Origin: Alphaproteobacteria bacterium
Lineage (GTDB): Bacteria; Pseudomonadota; Alphaproteobacteria; SMXP01
DNA length: 8,033 nt
NCBI GenBank assembly: GCA_004356335.1
Contig: SMXP01000071.1
Location: 1 to 8,033, forward strand
Direction of reading: 5' to 3'
This document shows, in pieces, positions 6,277 through 8,033 of this stretch. The notes beneath the pieces were generated by a model. That model worked only from the letters and a program-made list of their open reading frames with translations, ran no database searches and had not been told where the DNA came from. Positions within the stretch are counted from its first letter, which is position 1; every line of letters starts with the position of its first letter. The position numbers and the translations under genes were made by a program.

Positions 6277-7227
6277 TCATTCTATGACGATATGAGCATC
6301 GCCATGCCCTCGTCGCGCCAAAACTTCGAGAATAGTATCCGCCTCTTCGACTTTTTCGAAGGGCCCCAGGCGAACTCGATAATGCTGCTTACTGTCGATC
6401 ATCTCGGCGCGCACATTGACCGGCGCCAAAGGCTCGAGTGACGCACGCAGGCGGCTTGCATTACTCGGATCGGCGAATAGACCCGCCTGAACATAGATTG
6501 AGACATGTTCGGAAATCGGCACCCATGTCACCGGTTTTGTCTGGGGCCCCACCCGTCTGTCAATAATGGATGATGTGGCGGTCATAGACTCGGCCGGCGG
6601 CGCGGCTTGTGCCCCAGGCGGCGGCGATATTCGGGCTTTTACCACCCGTGTTGTGGGGGCGGCCGCGGCGGCATATCGCTCGTCCCGCGTGGTCTCGGGC
6701 TTGCCCGCAACAAAAACCTCAAGCGGCGCGCGCCCGACATACTCGACGCGTACTTTCGCCGTGCCTTTTCCTTGGAAACCCAATAACTTAGCGGCACGCT
6801 TTGACACATCAATGATACGTCCCCGCGTAAACGGCCCCCGATCATTGACCCGGAGCTCAATTTGCTTGCCGTTTTCCAGATTGGTCACCCGCACCTTGCT
6901 GGGCAATGGCAAAGTCGGATGCGCGGCGGTTAGGCCGTTCATGTCGAATATTTCACCATTGGCCGTGCGCCGACCGTGAAACTTCTTGCCATACCAAGAG
7001 GCGATCCCGGTCGCCCGATAATTGGCGTCTTCCCGAGGCACATAGCGAATACCGTTGACCTTATAGGGACTGCCGATCTTGTAGGTTCCCGGCGCCGTGG
7101 CAACATTGCCGCTGGGCGACCCGGCGCACGCCGCGATGATCAGGCATAAACCGAGGCTGGCAATGAGCTTCAACGCCAATACCAGCTCGTGAACGGATTT
7201 AGGGGAAACCCCATACACTCGCACCAT
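6277..7227 (-). CDS. rlpA: RlpA-type septal ring lipoprotein / lytic transglycosylase with SPOR domain
   Basis: The 316-residue protein is an RlpA family lipoprotein. RlpA proteins cleave stem-peptide-free glycan strands at the division septum, or only bind there in some species. A hydrophobic segment (about 15-33) ends in the lipobox I-A-A-C34, so it is probably lipid-anchored. The double-psi beta-barrel domain spans about 73-165, with GIASWYGKKFHGRRTANGE, H103 (TAAHPTLPLPS) and R-V-N-D129-R-G-P-F; H103 and D129 correspond to the catalytic pair described for Pseudomonas RlpA. A Pro/Ala/Thr-rich linker (about 175-240) leads to a C-terminal SPOR domain (about 243-316, SIYVQAGLF...RVRLGPF), which targets denuded septal peptidoglycan. 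ATG at 7227 gives a long signal region; a TTG at 7242 or an internal GTG/TTG are alternatives. Inverted RIME-like repeats lie on both sides of the gene. Confidence 0.92.
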   Translation of the reverse strand: MVRVYGVSPKSVHELVLALKLIASLGLCLIIAACAGSPSGNVATAPGTYKIGSPYKVNGIRYVPREDANYRATGIASWYGKKFHGRRTANGEIFDMNGLTAAHPTLPLPSKVRVTNLENGKQIELRVNDRGPFTRGRIIDVSKRAAKLLGFQGKGTAKVRVEYVGRAPLEVFVAGKPETTRDERYAAAAAPTTRVVKARISPPPGAQAAPPAESMTATSSIIDRRVGPQTKPVTWVPISEHVSIYVQAGLFADPSNASRLRASLEPLAPVNVRAEMIDSKQHYRVRLGPFEKVEEADTILEVLARRGHGDAHIVIE

Positions 7228-7406
7228 GTGGATGACACCCAACTACGAACGTTGTCGTCCGCCCTTTAGCTTACTGGTCCGCGGCTCACTCGCAAGCCGG
7301 AACACGTTTACCAAGAATCTATAAAGCAACCGCTTTTAAACTGCGTAAATATGTTCGATTAACAAATACTTACCGAACCGATTGAGATGACCTCAATCCG
7401 CCCCGC
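7228..7406. other. rlpA upstream intergenic region
   Basis: No gene is visible. The AT-rich stretch around 7310-7375 is the best place for the rlpA promoter, with TATAGA-like sequence on the minus strand near 7317-7325, but no convincing -35 element is present. A 7-bp hairpin, GATTGAG-ATGAC-CTCAATC, lies at 7380-7398 next to RIME copy 2. Confidence 0.3.
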
Positions 7407-7511
7407 TAGAGCGTTTCCGAACTTAACAGAATCGCGAAAACGCTCTAAGTCCTTGTTTGGTCGCATTTTCTTAACGCGAACCGGTGTCCACTTCGCTCGA
7501 AAATGCTCTAA
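7407..7511 (-). repeat. RIME-like two-hairpin intergenic repeat, copy 2 (inverted)
   Basis: This copy of about 105 bp reads on the minus strand like copy 1 at 6158-6263. The first palindrome (minus-strand order) pairs GAAAATGC at 7499-7506 with GCATTTTC at 7463-7470 around AACCGGTGTCCACTT (7479-7493), the complement of the copy 1 core with one change. A linker with CCAAACAAGGACTTAG follows. The second palindrome pairs TAGAGCGTTT (7407-7416) with AAACGCTCTA (7438-7447). The stems differ in sequence from copy 1 while keeping pairing, which suggests selection on structure. Confidence 0.8.
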
Positions 7512-7689
7512 CAACACCTGAAAGGCGGCCAGCGCCCTACTCGCCAATGGGCTAAAAGATAATTAGAACGTCTGCCGAACTTAAGCGGCAGCAAAATCGA
7601 ATTTCTGGTCGAAAATTGGACGAAAAGTTTGGATTGTTCTTGTATCGTTCGCACAGCTCACTTAGCTAAGTCTTTGAAATTAAAGGTAT
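7512..7689. other. Intergenic region before the tRNA-Ser fragment
   Basis: I see no gene. It contains a hairpin CTGCCG-AACTTAAG-CGGCAG at 7572-7591 without a following T-run. The tRNA-Ser promoter should lie in 7600-7689, where weak elements such as TTGGAC (near 7617) and TTGTAT (near 7640) can be seen without a good consensus match. Confidence 0.3.
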
Positions 7690-7728
7690 GGATGGGTGGC
7701 CGAGTGGTTGAAGGCACCGGTCTTGAAA
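7690..7728 (+). pseudogene. tRNA-Ser(UGA), 5' half only
   Basis: This is a clean 5' half of a serine tRNA. The acceptor strand is GGATGGG (7690-7696), followed by TG. The D-arm has stems GCC (7699-7701) and GGC (7713-7715) around the loop GAGTGGTTGAA, then A26, anticodon strand CCGGT (7717-7721) and loop CTTGAAA (7722-7728) with anticodon TGA. The expected 3' anticodon strand ACCGG, long variable arm, T-arm and CCCATCC acceptor strand are absent; from 7729 the sequence is unrelated. The break is exactly at the end of the anticodon loop, a place where integrase-mediated events often have their edge. A functional tRNA cannot be made from this copy, so an intact tRNA for UCA codons must exist elsewhere if the assembly is right. 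Confidence 0.8.
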
Positions 7729-7966
7729 TTCGAGTCAGGCCGTCCCGACGTGTGTTGACCAATACCAAATCGTTATTAATTTCATAGGGTTAACGGAGAC
7801 GTGGTCCCGCCCTATCCTGCTCCGTAACGGCTCTTTCCAGGCTGCGTGGTCGCATTTGTGGTCGGAAATCACATTGTATTTGACGCCACTATCTTATTTT
7901 CCAATGAGATAAGATGAAATGGCGAACAGGATGAGACGGCTTGAGACAGTATGAAACAGAAATTCT
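7729..7966. other. Non-coding segment with att-like repeats between two half tRNAs
   Basis: No credible ORF is present. Visible structure: GTGGTCG at 7846-7852 and again at 7858-7864 (12-bp spacing), with a shorter GTGGTC at 7801-7806. A hairpin pairs ATCTTAT (7891-7897) with ATAAGAT (7909-7915). Three 10-bp units ATGAGACGGC, TTGAGACAGT and ATGAAACAGA lie at 7931-7960. Short repeats next to a tRNA 3' half are typical of tyrosine-recombinase arm sites at the end of an integrative element. No integrase gene lies in the window, so the link is inference. Confidence 0.45.
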
Positions 7967-8016
7967 CCTGATTTGTAATCAGGGGGTCGGCGGTTCGACT
8001 CCGTCAGCCGGCACCA
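7967..8016 (+). pseudogene. tRNA-Thr(UGU), 3' half with CCA (possible attachment site)
   Basis: The anticodon stem CCTGA/TCAGG (7967-7971, 7979-7983) encloses loop TTTGTAA with anticodon TGT. A 5-base variable loop GGGTC follows, then T-stem GGCGG/CCGTC (7989-7993, 8001-8005) around TTCGACT, acceptor strand AGCCGGC (8006-8012), discriminator A and encoded CCA (8014-8016). The matching 5' half (GCCGGCT, D-arm) is not upstream. GACGGCT at 7935-7941 pairs with six of seven acceptor bases, but no D-arm follows. A 3' half of a tRNA without its 5' half is the usual footprint of an integrative element's distal attachment site. Confidence 0.75.
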
Positions 8017-8033
8017 TATAAATCAATGACTTA

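Noticed and set aside
7340..7375. CtrA-type binding site (TTAA-N7-TTAA) upstream of rlpA
   Set aside because: Only one half-site (TTAA near 7360) is present at the right spacing; the second half does not match.
7359..7547. 62-residue minus-strand ORF
   Set aside because: It runs through RIME-like copy 2, so its reading frame is a by-product of the repeat; no ribosome-binding site or recognisable protein feature supports it.
7811..7818. CCCTATCC as the displaced acceptor 3' strand of the tRNA-Ser
   Set aside because: It has an extra T compared with CCCATCC, lies too far from the anticodon loop, and has no T-arm (TTCGA motif) before it or GCCA after it.
7935..7966. A divergent 5' half for the tRNA-Thr starting at GACGGCT
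   Set aside because: Six of seven acceptor pairs form, but the following 25 bases hold no D-stem or GG of the D-loop, and the distance to the anticodon stem is too long.
7690..8016. A single tRNA interrupted by a group I intron of about 238 bases
   Set aside because: Intron size and anticodon-loop position would fit, but the exons belong to different tRNAs: the acceptor strands GGATGGG and AGCCGGC do not pair, nor do the anticodon strands CCGGT and TCAGG. I also see no conserved group I core sequences.
1..8033. CRISPR array, toxin-antitoxin pair, defence system or phage gene cluster
   Set aside because: No regular spaced repeats and no ORFs with such features are visible; the intact genes are housekeeping genes.

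Overview
The window reads as chromosomal DNA from an alphaproteobacterium. The gene order rlpA - dacF/dacC-type D,D-carboxypeptidase - tmk - holB - tatD - PhnP-like metallo-hydrolase is a conserved alphaproteobacterial housekeeping block. The intergenic repeats resemble the RIME/REP-like two-hairpin elements of Rhizobiales and relatives. No species can be named from the sequence alone.

Layout: every intact protein gene is on the minus strand, so the block is transcribed from right to left. From right to left: an RlpA-type lipoprotein (6277-7227), a RIME-like repeat (6158-6263), a penicillin-binding D-alanyl-D-alanine carboxypeptidase (4950-6098), thymidylate kinase (4242-4913), DNA polymerase III delta' (3145-4245), a TatD hydrolase (2329-3123), a metallo-beta-lactamase-fold hydrolase (1541-2332) and a single-cupin protein (983-1522). 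The tmk/holB and tatD/hydrolase pairs each share a 4-base ATGA stop-start overlap. The other gaps from the carboxypeptidase to the cupin gene are 36 bases or less, so these genes very probably form one operon. It links cell-wall trimming with dTTP supply and DNA replication.

Left edge (about 60-935): a decayed ISNCY-type insertion sequence. Its transposase ORF keeps the N-terminal helix-turn-helix region and the C-terminal tail. The catalytic DDE core that should lie between them is missing, and the reading frame is preserved across the junction. Iterated inverted motifs flank the ORF on both sides.

Right edge (7228-8033): no protein gene is seen. It holds a second RIME-like repeat in inverted orientation, the 5' half of a tRNA-Ser(UGA), about 240 bases of non-coding DNA with short direct and helically phased repeats, and the 3' half of a tRNA-Thr(UGU) ending in CCA. 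The two half-tRNAs cannot pair with each other. They look like the scar of an integrative element whose body was lost.

I found no clear new multi-gene system. The most interesting signals are the catalytic-core-deleted transposase, the two-tRNA island scar with att-like repeats, and the pair of inverted RIME-like elements around rlpA.
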